From SSF14 sp046331245 (GTDB taxonomy: Bacteria; Actinomycetota; Acidimicrobiia; Acidimicrobiales; Microtrichaceae): 64,000 bases of DNA. The notes under the pieces were generated by a model. The model was given only the letters and a program-made list of their open reading frames with translations. It was not told where the DNA came from and did not search any database. The stretch is from assembly GCA_046331245.1 (NCBI GenBank), contig JAXLRH010000003.1, forward strand, positions 124,001 through 188,000, given 5' to 3'. Both the position numbers and the translations under genes were made by a program. Positions 10,881-18,784 of the stretch are shown here, one piece after another (positions within the stretch are counted from its first letter, which is position 1; every line of letters starts with the position of its first letter).

Positions 10881-11413
10881 GGGGACACTCCTGACTGGAC
10901 GACTCGCTGGAGCTCGCGCCGGGCCCGCAGCAGACGGGTCTTCACCGTCGCGAGGGGCACGTCGAGGGCGTCGGCGATCTGCTGGTAGGTGAGGCCGTCG
11001 AGGTCGCGCATCACCACGATCGTGCGGCTGAGGTCGTCGAGCTCGCCGAGCGCGCGCCGGAGGCGTTCGAGGTCGGAGCGCGCGTCGGTCTCGCGCTCGA
11101 CGTCGTAGGGGCTCGGCATCTCGGGGATGCGGTCGGGCTCTGTCGTCGTGTCGCGGATGCGGCGGAGGTAGCTGACGGCCGTGTTGTGGGCGATGCTCAG
11201 CACCCATCCCTGCAGGGAGCCCTCGCCGCGCCACGTCGGGAGCGCCTGCCACGCCTTGATGATCGTCTCCTGCACGACGTCCTCGGCGAGGTGCTCGTCG
11301 CGCACCACCGTGTAGGCGACCCGGTAGATCGCCCCGGCGTGATCCTGGATCAGCCGGTGGAACTGTTCCTCGGTCGCGCTCGGGCGCGGCGTGGTGCGAT
11401 GGTGACGGAGCAC
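10877..11413 (-). CDS. ECF RNA polymerase sigma factor
   Basis: 178-residue group IV sigma factor. Region 2 spans about residues 18-90: YRVAYTVVRDEHLAEDVVQET carries the core-binding and -10 recognition helices. Region 4 (about 115-170) has LSRTIVVMRDLDGLTYQQIA and VPLATVKTRLLRARREL, a helix-turn-helix that reads the -35 element. No C-terminal extension. First gene of a three-gene overlapping operon with a small acidic protein and an MscS-like membrane protein. The start is GTG (CTC CGT next) at 11413; a shorter start is possible. Confidence 0.93.
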   Translation of the reverse strand: MLRHHRTTPRPSATEEQFHRLIQDHAGAIYRVAYTVVRDEHLAEDVVQETIIKAWQALPTWRGEGSLQGWVLSIAHNTAVSYLRRIRDTTTEPDRIPEMPSPYDVERETDARSDLERLRRALGELDDLSRTIVVMRDLDGLTYQQIADALDVPLATVKTRLLRARRELQRVVQSGVSP

Positions 11414-11474
11414 GGGAGACCTCGTGCCCAGTGTGCCGGGAGGTGTCCGGGAATCCTCCGGCCGTCGGAGCGGG

Positions 11475-12356
11475 TCAGGCCTGGCGCAGACGCCAGCGGG
11501 CGCGGCCCTGGCGCGCCATCTTCGACGACACCGGCTGCGGGGGTGGCGGCGGGGCGGCCGCCTGCTCGCGCAGGTCGATGACGGGCTCGCCGCCGTCGCC
11601 GGCCTCGAGGCTCTTCGGCCGGTCGTCCGGCGGGTCGATGCCGGCGTACCAGTCGTCGATGCACGCCTCGACCTCGGCGAGCGACACGCGCAGCATCGAC
11701 GCCACGGTGGGGATCGGGAACGGCGCGAGCGTGAGCACGATGGCCGCGGGTTCGAGGCCGCTCCGGCGCGCGAGGCGCCGCCAGAGCTCGAGGCGCTCGG
11801 TGTAGTGGTCGACCACCTTCGGCCCGGCCCCGATCGACACGAGGTGCGCGGCGCGGCGCAGCACGAGGTCGATGGCGCGGGGGATCACGACGTCGAGGGC
11901 CGCGCTGGAGTCGTGCTCCATCGACATCTCGATCGCGGTGCGGGCGATGTGCTTCGCCGGTTCCATCGAGCCGATGAGCACGAGCACGGCGCGACTGGCG
12001 ACGGCGTACGGGTCGAGCACGAGCGGCAGGCCGTCGTTGGCTCGTGCGAGCGCCACGCCGGCGCTCGGAGCGACTCGTTCGGGCAGCGGCGCGGCCACCT
12101 CGTCGACGACGGCGATCGCCGTCTCCGTGGAGGAGGCGGGATCGACCGCACGCGGCTGGGGGAAGTGGCCCTCGGGCACGTGGTTGTGCGGGAAGTCCGG
12201 GTTGACGGCGACCGGCGCCGCCGACTCGGCGGTGGGCGCCTCGACGTGGGCCATCTCCGGCTCGGGCTCCGGCGCCACCACGGGCCGGGGCGCGACGGAG
12301 AACATCGGCATCGGGTCGTTCCCCGTGGGCACATCGGAGTTGTGAGAGGCTGTCAC
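11475..12356 (-). CDS. Hypothetical protein with C-terminal helical domain
   Basis: About 293 residues from GTG at 12356; ATGs at 12311 and 12305 are alternatives. The N-terminal 120 residues are Pro/Ala/Glu-rich and probably unstructured. A folded region (about 125-255) begins LPLVLDPYAVASRAVLVLIG and includes EHDSSAALDVVIPRAIDLVL, then a segment with a possible helix-turn-helix: FPIPTVASMLRVSLAEVEACIDD. A Pro run (AAAPPPPPQPV) precedes a basic tail, KMARQGRARWRLRQA. I do not recognise the family. Divergently transcribed from the carboxylesterase at 12461. Confidence 0.6.
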   Translation of the reverse strand: MTASHNSDVPTGNDPMPMFSVAPRPVVAPEPEPEMAHVEAPTAESAAPVAVNPDFPHNHVPEGHFPQPRAVDPASSTETAIAVVDEVAAPLPERVAPSAGVALARANDGLPLVLDPYAVASRAVLVLIGSMEPAKHIARTAIEMSMEHDSSAALDVVIPRAIDLVLRRAAHLVSIGAGPKVVDHYTERLELWRRLARRSGLEPAAIVLTLAPFPIPTVASMLRVSLAEVEACIDDWYAGIDPPDDRPKSLEAGDGGEPVIDLREQAAAPPPPPQPVSSKMARQGRARWRLRQA

Positions 12357-12460
12357 GTGCGGTCGTGATCGATTCGGGTCGGGCGCCGGGAGTGGCTCCC
12401 CGGAGCGTGCGGTTCCACGAGGACAGGGTACATAGGTCAAATGGACTATCCGGGACGGCG

Positions 12461-13075
12461 ATGACACACGATTCCCCTGCTCTGCTCGTCTACCTGCACG
12501 GCCACGGCTCCACCCCGCACCAGGTCGCCGCCGTCTTCTGCGAGCCCGCCGACGACGGCTGGGTGCGCTGCTGTCCCGCGGCCGCCGTACCCGCGGGCGA
12601 CGGGTGGTCGTGGTTCGAGGAGGGTCCCATGGGGATCGTCGGCGCGTCGCTCGACCGGGCGGTCGCCGCGATCGTCGCCGTGGTCGAGGCCACCCGCGAC
12701 GAGCTCGGCATCGGCCGCGACCGCGTGGTGGTCGGCGGGTTCTCCCAGGGCGCCGCGCTCGCGCTGGCGGTGGCCGCGGCGCTGCCCCGTGACGACGAGG
12801 GCGGCACCCTCGGCGGGCTCCTCCTGGAGGCGGGCTTCGTGCCGGAGGTGTTCGGCACCGACTTCCCGCTCACCGCCGTGGCGGCGGGCTCGGTGCTGGT
12901 GCAGCACCCCGTCGACGACGAGGTCGTGCCGGCGTTCATGGGCAAGGACCTCGCCGAGTCGCTGGGCGCAGTGCCGGGGGTCGGCGAGGTCGAGCTCGAT
13001 CTCGTGGCGGGCGGTCACGTCGTCTCGCCCGACATGCTGGCCACGGCGAGCCGCTGGCTGCGCGACCGGAGGTGA
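12461..13075 (+). CDS. Alpha/beta hydrolase, phospholipase/carboxylesterase family
   Basis: 204 residues, alpha/beta hydrolase of the small carboxylesterase/acyl-protein thioesterase type. The first strand ends in YLHGHGSTP (oxyanion region); the nucleophile elbow is GGFSQGA; the acid is an Asp in HPVDDEVVP; the catalytic His is in GGHVVSPD near the C-terminus. No signal peptide, so cytoplasmic. Start ATG at 12461 is preferred because upstream in-frame sequence lies in the divergent promoter. Stop codon lies within the ribosome binding site of the next gene (GGAGG then TGA), suggesting an operon. Confidence 0.9.
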   Translation: MTHDSPALLVYLHGHGSTPHQVAAVFCEPADDGWVRCCPAAAVPAGDGWSWFEEGPMGIVGASLDRAVAAIVAVVEATRDELGIGRDRVVVGGFSQGAALALAVAAALPRDDEGGTLGGLLLEAGFVPEVFGTDFPLTAVAAGSVLVQHPVDDEVVPAFMGKDLAESLGAVPGVGEVELDLVAGGHVVSPDMLATASRWLRDRR

Positions 13076-13079
13076 CGGC

Positions 13080-13991
13080 GTGCGCGTGATGGTGGCGCTG
13101 CCGACCGATCACGTCGACCGACCCGAGGAGTTCGTCACGGGCGCGGCCGTCGCCGAGATGTCGCGTCACGCCGAGCGCTGCGGCCTCGACGCGGTGTTCG
13201 TGACCGACCACCCGGCGCCCGACGACCGCTGGCTCGCCGGCGGCGGGCACCACGCCCTCGAACCGACGGTGGCGCTGTCGTTCGCTGCGGCGGCCACCAC
13301 GACGCTCCGTGTCGTGACCAACATCTACGTGCTGGCGTACCGGGCTCCGCTGCTCGCGGCGAAGACGCTGGCGACGCTCGACGCGCTCTCGGGCGGCCGG
13401 CTCACCGTCGGCGTGGCCGCCGGGTACCTGCGCCCGGAGTTCCGTGCGCTGGGCGCCGACTTCGAGCACCGGGGCGAGCGCCTCGACGAGGCCATCGCCG
13501 TGCTGCGGTCGGCGTGGACCGGGAGCTCCTACGCGGGCGAGGGGCCCGGGTGGTCGGCGCGGGGCACGACGATCCTGCCGCTCCCGGCGCAGCCCGGTGG
13601 GCCGCCGATCTGGTGCGGCGGCAACTCGCGGGCCGCGATGACCCGAGCCGTGACCGGCGCCGACGGATGGTTGCCGTTCGCGACCCCCGCCGGCATGTCC
13701 GGCGCGGTGCGCACCGCCGAGATCGCCACGCTCGACGACCTCGCGGCGCGCCTCGACCTGCTCGACCGCCTGTGCGAGGAGCACGGTCGCGCCGAGCGAC
13801 CCACCATCTGCTTCACCCCGATCAGCACCTGGGCCGAGCCGGAGCGTCTCCTCGACGAGGTCGGCCGCCTGGGCGAGCTCGGCGTCGACTGGGTGTCGGT
13901 GACGATCCCCGACGACGGCACCGGCACGAGGGCCTCGTGGATGGACGCGGTGTCGGCCCTCAGCTCGGCGTTGGGTTCGCCCACGCGCTGA
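13080..13991 (+). CDS. LLM class F420-dependent oxidoreductase
   Basis: 303-residue luciferase-like monooxygenase fold, TIGR03619-type, which in actinobacteria uses reduced coenzyme F420 rather than FMN. Visible markers: GLDAVFVTDHPAP near residue 34, TNIYVLAYRAPLLAAKTLATLD around 80-100, LTVGVAAGYLRPEF around 107-120, and GGNSRAAMTRAV around 180-190. The GTG at 13080 sits 7 bases after GGAGG; GTG at 13086 and ATG at 13089 are alternatives. Overlaps the 3' end of the convergent isochorismatase-like gene by 32 bases. Substrate unknown. Confidence 0.88.
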   Translation: MRVMVALPTDHVDRPEEFVTGAAVAEMSRHAERCGLDAVFVTDHPAPDDRWLAGGGHHALEPTVALSFAAAATTTLRVVTNIYVLAYRAPLLAAKTLATLDALSGGRLTVGVAAGYLRPEFRALGADFEHRGERLDEAIAVLRSAWTGSSYAGEGPGWSARGTTILPLPAQPGGPPIWCGGNSRAAMTRAVTGADGWLPFATPAGMSGAVRTAEIATLDDLAARLDLLDRLCEEHGRAERPTICFTPISTWAEPERLLDEVGRLGELGVDWVSVTIPDDGTGTRASWMDAVSALSSALGSPTR

Positions 13992-14592
13992 CCAGCGCAT
14001 CGGTGTCGGTGAGCGTGGCCAGCTGCGAGAACGTGTTGGTCAGCACCGACGTCGCGTACTCGGGTGGAACTGCCACGGTGGCATCCGTCGGGACCACCAC
14101 CCGGTAGCCGAGGTTCACCGCCTCGATGCAGAGGCCGAGCACCCCCACGTTCAGCGAGACGCCGGCCGCCACGACCGTGGTCGCCCCGAGGCTGCGGAGC
14201 GTCGCGTCGAGGTCGGTGCCGGTGAACGGGCTCACGCCGTGGCGACGCGCCGAGCAGACGTCGGCGGGCTCGGGGCCGAGCTCGGGGATCAGCTCCGCAG
14301 CCGGCGACCCCTCCTCCAGCTGACCGGGGATCGTCGCCGCGTACGCGAGCAGGGGCGCGTTGGTGGGGCTGCCGACGCGGTCGGGGCGGAAGTGCGCGAG
14401 CGCGTGCACCACGGGCACGTCGGCGGCGCGAGCGGCGCCGGCCAGCGCAGCGAGGTTGGCGACGAGGCCTGACTCCTCGACCGCCGTCCGCAGCGCCGGG
14501 AACGTCGCGAGATCGCCGACGACGCCTCGCTGGCACTCCATGGTGACGAGGGCGGTGGTGGCCGGGTCGACGAGGTCGGTCAGTCTGCTCAC
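13960..14592 (-). CDS. Isochorismatase-like hydrolase lacking the catalytic Cys
   Basis: 210 residues with the isochorismatase/cysteine hydrolase Rossmann-like fold. The first strand, TALVTMECQRGVV (about 13-25), has the canonical Asp region replaced by MEC. At the nucleophile position, normally TNVCV, it reads SLNVGVLG, so the Cys is Gly. Arg and Lys contacts around SARRHGVSPFTGTDLD are present. A cysteine-hydrolase reaction is therefore unlikely; true isochorismatases also lack this Cys. Start GTG at 14592. Divergent from maf with a 45-base gap. Confidence 0.8.
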   Translation of the reverse strand: MSRLTDLVDPATTALVTMECQRGVVGDLATFPALRTAVEESGLVANLAALAGAARAADVPVVHALAHFRPDRVGSPTNAPLLAYAATIPGQLEEGSPAAELIPELGPEPADVCSARRHGVSPFTGTDLDATLRSLGATTVVAAGVSLNVGVLGLCIEAVNLGYRVVVPTDATVAVPPEYATSVLTNTFSQLATLTDTDALVSAWANPTPS

Positions 14593-14637
14593 CGCACCAC
14601 TGTGCGTCACCGGCGCGCTCTCGGGAAGGATGGTCCG

Positions 14638-15237
14638 GTGCGACCACTCGTCCTGGCGTCCGCCAGTCGCTACCGCGCCGAGCTGCTCACCGGCGCCGGC
14701 CTCGTGTTCACCGTCGCACGTCCGACCTTCGACGAGCGTGCCCTCGACCACCGGTTCGACGAGGTGGGCGCTGCAGGCCTCGCACTCGAGCTCGCGTCGG
14801 GCAAGGCGCGTTCGGTCGCGGCGGCGCATCCGGACGCGCTGGTGATCGGCGGCGACCAGCTGGCCGTGCTCACGGTCGACGGCGTGGACCGGCTCCTCCA
14901 CCAGCCGGGCGACGCCGCTCGCGCGGTCGAGCAGCTGATGGAGATGTCGGGCACGACGCACCGACTGGTGAACGGCCTCGTCGTGCTGGACACGTCGACC
15001 GGCCGCGAGCACGCCGAGGTGGACGAGCACCGCATCACGATGCGCGACTTCACCCGCGCCGAGGCCGAGGCCTACGTCGAGGCCTTCGAGCCGTTCGACT
15101 GCGCCGGCGGCTACCGCCTCGAGGACGACGCCGATCTGGTCGCGTCGGTCGACGGCGAGCACCCGAGCGGCGTGATCGGGCTCAACCTGCCGTCGTTGCG
15201 GCGGCTGCTCGGCGCCGCCGGCGGCAGCCTCCCTTGA
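14638..15237 (+). CDS. maf: Maf family nucleoside triphosphate pyrophosphatase
   Basis: 199 residues, the normal length for Maf house-cleaning pyrophosphatases, which hydrolyse non-canonical or pyrimidine NTPs to NMP and PPi. The N-terminus LVLASASRYRAELL is the phosphate-binding signature; VIGGDQLAV (about 79-87) contains the catalytic Asp; the HPSGVIGLNLPSL region closes the fold. GTG start at 14638. Its last 56 bases overlap the end of the convergent lipoprotein gene. Confidence 0.93.
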   Translation: MRPLVLASASRYRAELLTGAGLVFTVARPTFDERALDHRFDEVGAAGLALELASGKARSVAAAHPDALVIGGDQLAVLTVDGVDRLLHQPGDAARAVEQLMEMSGTTHRLVNGLVVLDTSTGREHAEVDEHRITMRDFTRAEAEAYVEAFEPFDCAGGYRLEDDADLVASVDGEHPSGVIGLNLPSLRRLLGAAGGSLP

Positions 15238-16060
15238 CCACCTTCGGCGTGCTGCAGTTCGCGAACTCGAAGGCGGCCGTGCTGTCGAGATCGAGGTCGG
15301 GGCAGGTCGCCCGTCGCCAGTCCATGGCGTTCGGGGTGCCGAGCGCGGGATACCACAGGTCGATCGTGCGATCGGCGTTCGTGCGGGCGATCACCATCGT
15401 CGGCTCCGACACCTCGGGCACGTCGGCCCACAGGGTGAGTTCGGCCGTCGTGCCGGCGTCGTTCGCGTCGAGGAAGCACCGGCGCGCCGGCTCCTTCGGG
15501 TCGACGCCCATGCCGGGCGATCCGCTGAACGACTGACCGCAGTCGTGGTACTCGCTGCGGAGCGCGAAGGCATCCGGCACCTCCGAGGCCGGTGGCGCGT
15601 CGGTGCGGGTGATGGTGCAGCCGCTGCCCGGGGCGAACGAGGCGGTGAGGAACACCGTCTCGTCGGCCGCGAGCGTGACGTGCTCGACGCAACGATCCGT
15701 CGGCGGATCGAGGAAGCCGCAGTTGCCGTCGCACGGCCGCTGGTACGACTCCACCTCGTAGGTGCCGGGTTCGAGTCGGCGGTCGAGCACCGGCACCACC
15801 ATGGCCCGCGCCATGAACGTGGTGTTCACGACCTCGTCGCCGTCCGGGCCACGGAGGATCGCGGTCGAGATCTGGCCCTCCGTGTAGCAGCAGCCGGTCT
15901 GGTGCTGGCTGAGGCGCAGTCGCGCGCCGCCGGCGCGAGTTGTAGGCGCCGCCGAGGTGGTGGTCGCTGCGCCGTCGGCCGTGCGGACGGCCTCGTCGCC
16001 GCAGCCGGCGAGGACGAGCGCGAACGCTGCGACGAGTGTGAGAACGAGCGGTCGGGTCAT
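15182..16060 (-). CDS. Secreted lipoprotein, Cys-rich, unknown function
   Basis: 292 residues with a clear lipoprotein signal: MTRPLVLTLVAAFALVLAGC, lipidated Cys20. A short Thr/Ala linker (about 28-45) leads to a folded exported domain with many Cys (CCYTEG, CDGNCGFLD, CVEHV, GSGCTI, YHDCGQ, CFLDAN, ATCPDL, NCST), likely disulfide-bonded. The C-terminus is basic (GCRRRRRAAAATTAG). GGAGG precedes the ATG. No family recognised. Overlaps maf by 56 bases. Confidence 0.85.
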   Translation of the reverse strand: MTRPLVLTLVAAFALVLAGCGDEAVRTADGAATTTSAAPTTRAGGARLRLSQHQTGCCYTEGQISTAILRGPDGDEVVNTTFMARAMVVPVLDRRLEPGTYEVESYQRPCDGNCGFLDPPTDRCVEHVTLAADETVFLTASFAPGSGCTITRTDAPPASEVPDAFALRSEYHDCGQSFSGSPGMGVDPKEPARRCFLDANDAGTTAELTLWADVPEVSEPTMVIARTNADRTIDLWYPALGTPNAMDWRRATCPDLDLDSTAAFEFANCSTPKVVKGGCRRRRRAAAATTAG

Positions 16061-16107
16061 CGGGCCTCCGGAAGGTCGCTTTCCCGTTCGACGTCCGATG
16101 TGACGAG

Positions 16108-18561
16108 TCAGTTCCCCCGGGTCACGGCGGCGGTCGTCGTGATGTCCCGGCTCGACGAACCGGCGCGCACCTCGAAGTCGGCGCCGCTGAGCGCCCAGGC
16201 GCCGGCGACCGGGTCCCAGTGCTGGAACGCCCGGTCGTCGAGCTCCACGTCGACCCGTGTCGACGCGCCGGGTTCCAGGGTCACCTTCGCGAAGCCCTTG
16301 AGCTCCTGCGGCGGTCGGGCCACCGGCGACGACAGGGGAGCGACGTAGACCTGCACCACGTGCGAGGCGGTGACGGCGCCGGTGTTGGTGACCCGCACCG
16401 AGGCGGTGACCGGGCCCTCGCCGTCGGTCACTGCGAGGTCGTCGACGGTGAACGACGAGTAGCCGAGGCCGTGCCCGAAGGGGTAGCGGGGCTCGATCTC
16501 GCGGTGGTCGTAGAACCGGTACCCGGCGAACACGCCCTCGCCGTAGAGCACCTCGCCGAACTCGCCGGGGTAGTTCTCGAACGCCGGGTGGTCCTCGAAG
16601 CTGCGGGGGAAGGTGGTGGGCAGGCGACCGGAGGGGGAGTGGTCGCCGCTCACGAGGTCGGCCACCGCGTTGCCGGTCTCCTGGCCGAGGTACCAGAGCT
16701 GGGCGACGGCGCCCACGCGGTCCTCCCAGTCCATCGCGACCGGCGAGCCCGCTTGGATCAACACCGCGGTGCGGGGCTGGGCTGCGGCCACGGCCTCGAT
16801 CAGGTCGACCTGACGGCCCGGGAGGTGCCAGTCGGCGCGGTCGGCGCCCTCGGTCTCCCAGTCCTGGTTGAGGCCGACCACCACGATGGCGACGTCGGCG
16901 TCGGCGGCCACCGCAGCGGCCTGCTCGATCGAGTCGTCGGCGAGCACCGGCAGCCCGCCGAGCAGGTATGCCGCCGCGGCGAGGCCCTCGATGCTGGCGA
17001 ACTCGCCCACGATGGACAGCTCCTGGCCCTCGGTCACGTCGATGCGGGCACGGATCTCGGCGGACCCGAGCCCGAAGAACGCGTCGCCGGGCACCCAGTC
17101 GTCCCACATGTCGAGCACGACCTCGCCGTCGACGAGCACGCGGCCCTTGCCCCCGGTGATCATCGACAGCTCGAACGGGCCGGTGACCGGTGCGGTGAAG
17201 GTGCCGCGGACGCGGAGGGAGAAGTCGCCGCCGGTCACGCCCTCCGCCGGATCGCCGAGCCACGTGAGGCGCGGCACGTCGGTGTGCGCCACGACGACGG
17301 GGTCGCCGGCGAGCTCGCGGCCGGCGTGGTACTCGAGCTCGAAGCCGGAGCGATCGCCGTTGCGCACCCAACGGTGGTCGAGGGGCGGGAGGTTGCGGTA
17401 CGCGTCGCACCCGCGGGCGAACACGATCTCGACGTCGTCGCCGTACCGGGCGCGCAGGCCGTCGAGGACGGTGACCGAGTAGTGGGGGTTGACCGCCGCC
17501 GAGCCGCCGCCCTGCACCAGGTGCACGTCGGCATTTGGGCCGACGACGGCGATGCGACGCACGGTGCCGGGAAGCACGGGCAGCGTCGGCGAGCCGGCGA
17601 CGGGCTCGTTGCGGAGCAGCACGACGCTCTCACGGGCCGCCTCACGCAGCACCTCGCGGTGCTCGGGCAGGTCCAGCGACTCCTCGGCCGCCCGCGGCGA
17701 CGCCGGGTCGCGGTCGAGCACGCCGAGTCGTTCCATCACGCCGAGCAGCCTCCGGAGCTTGGCGTCGAGGTCGGCCTCGTTCGCCTCCCCGGCGCGGATC
17801 GCGTCGGCCAGCTTGTCGCCGAGGAACACCGGCGGGCCGGGCATCTCGAGGTCCACGCCGTGGGCCGCGGTGCCGGCCGTCGACTTCGTGCCCCACCAGT
17901 CCGAGATGATGAAGCCGTCGAAGCCCCACTCCTCGAGCAGCGAGAACAGCAGGGGGTGCTCGGCGCAGTAGACGCCGCGCAGGCGGTTGTAGGCCGACAT
18001 GATCGACATCGAGCGAGCCCGTACGATCGCCGCCTCAAACGGGACCAGGTAGAGCTCGCGGAGCGCCCGGTCGCCCACCTCGGAGCTGATCGTGTGACGC
18101 TCGAACTCGCTGTCGTTGGCCACGAAGTGCTTCACCGCGCAGCCCACGCCCTCGCCCTGCACGCCGTCGATGTAGGCGACGGCCAGCTGCGCCGTGAGGA
18201 GCGGGTCCTCGGAGTAGCACTCGAAGTTGCGGCCCGCGAGCGGCGAGCGGTGGAGGTTGACGGTGGGGGCGAGGAGCACGTCCGCCTGCTTCGACCGCGT
18301 CTCGGCGCCGAGGACGCCGCCGACGCGTCCGACGAGCTCGGGGTTCCAGGTGGAGCCGAGCGCCGTGCCGCACGGCGTGCAGGCGGAGGTGGTGTCGGTC
18401 CAGGAGTTGCCCCGCGCCCCGTTGGGCCCGTCGCTCACCTTGAGCCCGGCGATCCCCACCCGCTCGGCGCCGATGGCGTGCCACATGTCGACGCCGCCCG
18501 TCAGGCCTGCCTTCTCGTCGAGTGTCATCGCTGCGATCAACTCGTCGACGCGCTCGCTCAT
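16108..18561 (-). CDS. Glycoside hydrolase family 3 beta-glucosidase with PA14 domain
   Basis: 817 residues. The N-terminal GH3 barrel starts at VDELIAAMTLDEKAGL; the substrate-binding KHFVANDSE is present, and the nucleophile Asp is in FIISDWWGTKS. The second alpha/beta domain starts near LLRNE and is interrupted by a PA14 domain (roughly residues 395-530, with GTFTAPVTGPFELSM and VLVDGEVVLDMWDDW), as in PA14-containing beta-glucosidases. A C-terminal fibronectin-III-like domain follows (TNTGAVTASHVVQVYVAPL). No signal peptide, so cytoplasmic cleavage of imported oligosaccharides or glycosides. ATG at 18561; the 5' region holds a palindromic repeat. Confidence 0.95.
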   Translation of the reverse strand: MSERVDELIAAMTLDEKAGLTGGVDMWHAIGAERVGIAGLKVSDGPNGARGNSWTDTTSACTPCGTALGSTWNPELVGRVGGVLGAETRSKQADVLLAPTVNLHRSPLAGRNFECYSEDPLLTAQLAVAYIDGVQGEGVGCAVKHFVANDSEFERHTISSEVGDRALRELYLVPFEAAIVRARSMSIMSAYNRLRGVYCAEHPLLFSLLEEWGFDGFIISDWWGTKSTAGTAAHGVDLEMPGPPVFLGDKLADAIRAGEANEADLDAKLRRLLGVMERLGVLDRDPASPRAAEESLDLPEHREVLREAARESVVLLRNEPVAGSPTLPVLPGTVRRIAVVGPNADVHLVQGGGSAAVNPHYSVTVLDGLRARYGDDVEIVFARGCDAYRNLPPLDHRWVRNGDRSGFELEYHAGRELAGDPVVVAHTDVPRLTWLGDPAEGVTGGDFSLRVRGTFTAPVTGPFELSMITGGKGRVLVDGEVVLDMWDDWVPGDAFFGLGSAEIRARIDVTEGQELSIVGEFASIEGLAAAAYLLGGLPVLADDSIEQAAAVAADADVAIVVVGLNQDWETEGADRADWHLPGRQVDLIEAVAAAQPRTAVLIQAGSPVAMDWEDRVGAVAQLWYLGQETGNAVADLVSGDHSPSGRLPTTFPRSFEDHPAFENYPGEFGEVLYGEGVFAGYRFYDHREIEPRYPFGHGLGYSSFTVDDLAVTDGEGPVTASVRVTNTGAVTASHVVQVYVAPLSSPVARPPQELKGFAKVTLEPGASTRVDVELDDRAFQHWDPVAGAWALSGADFEVRAGSSSRDITTTAAVTRGN

Positions 18562-18632
18562 CCCGTCCTCCCCATCCTCGTCTGCCGCATTCCTCGTGCG
18601 CCGCTCCGGCCACGGATCCCGCACACTGCCAT

Positions 18633-18681
18633 GTTTTGGGGTTCGTTGTGCGCGAGGGGTGCACACAACGAACCCCGAAAC
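18633..18681. repeat. 49-base palindromic repeat, copy 1
   Basis: Left arm 18633-18650 and right arm 18664-18681 are 18-base inverted copies with one mismatch (GTTTTGGGGTTCGTTGTG against GTTTCGGGGTTCGTTGTG), with a 13-base asymmetric spacer. It sits in the divergent region between the beta-glucosidase and guaB. Near-identical copies are at 27561 and 44259. Confidence 0.93.
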
Positions 18682-18773
18682 GCGGGTTGGGGCGGCGCGG
18701 AGCGCCGGTGCGGACGGCGCGGAGCGCCGGCAGGACCGGCGGTCGGGAGTTTCACCGGTGTGCTTTGCGGGGT

Positions 18774-18779
18774 TATGCT
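18774..18779 (+). promoter_or_regulatory. -10 box TATGCT for leaderless guaB
   Basis: TATGCT ends 5 bases before the guaB ATG at 18785, with no Shine-Dalgarno sequence between. Confidence 0.55.
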
Positions 18780-18784
18780 GCCGC

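Noticed and set aside
18633..18681. Palindromic repeat read as a classic intrinsic terminator
   Set aside because: Copy 1 lies between divergent starts where no terminator is expected, and there is no U-run; a mobile repeat explains all three copies better.
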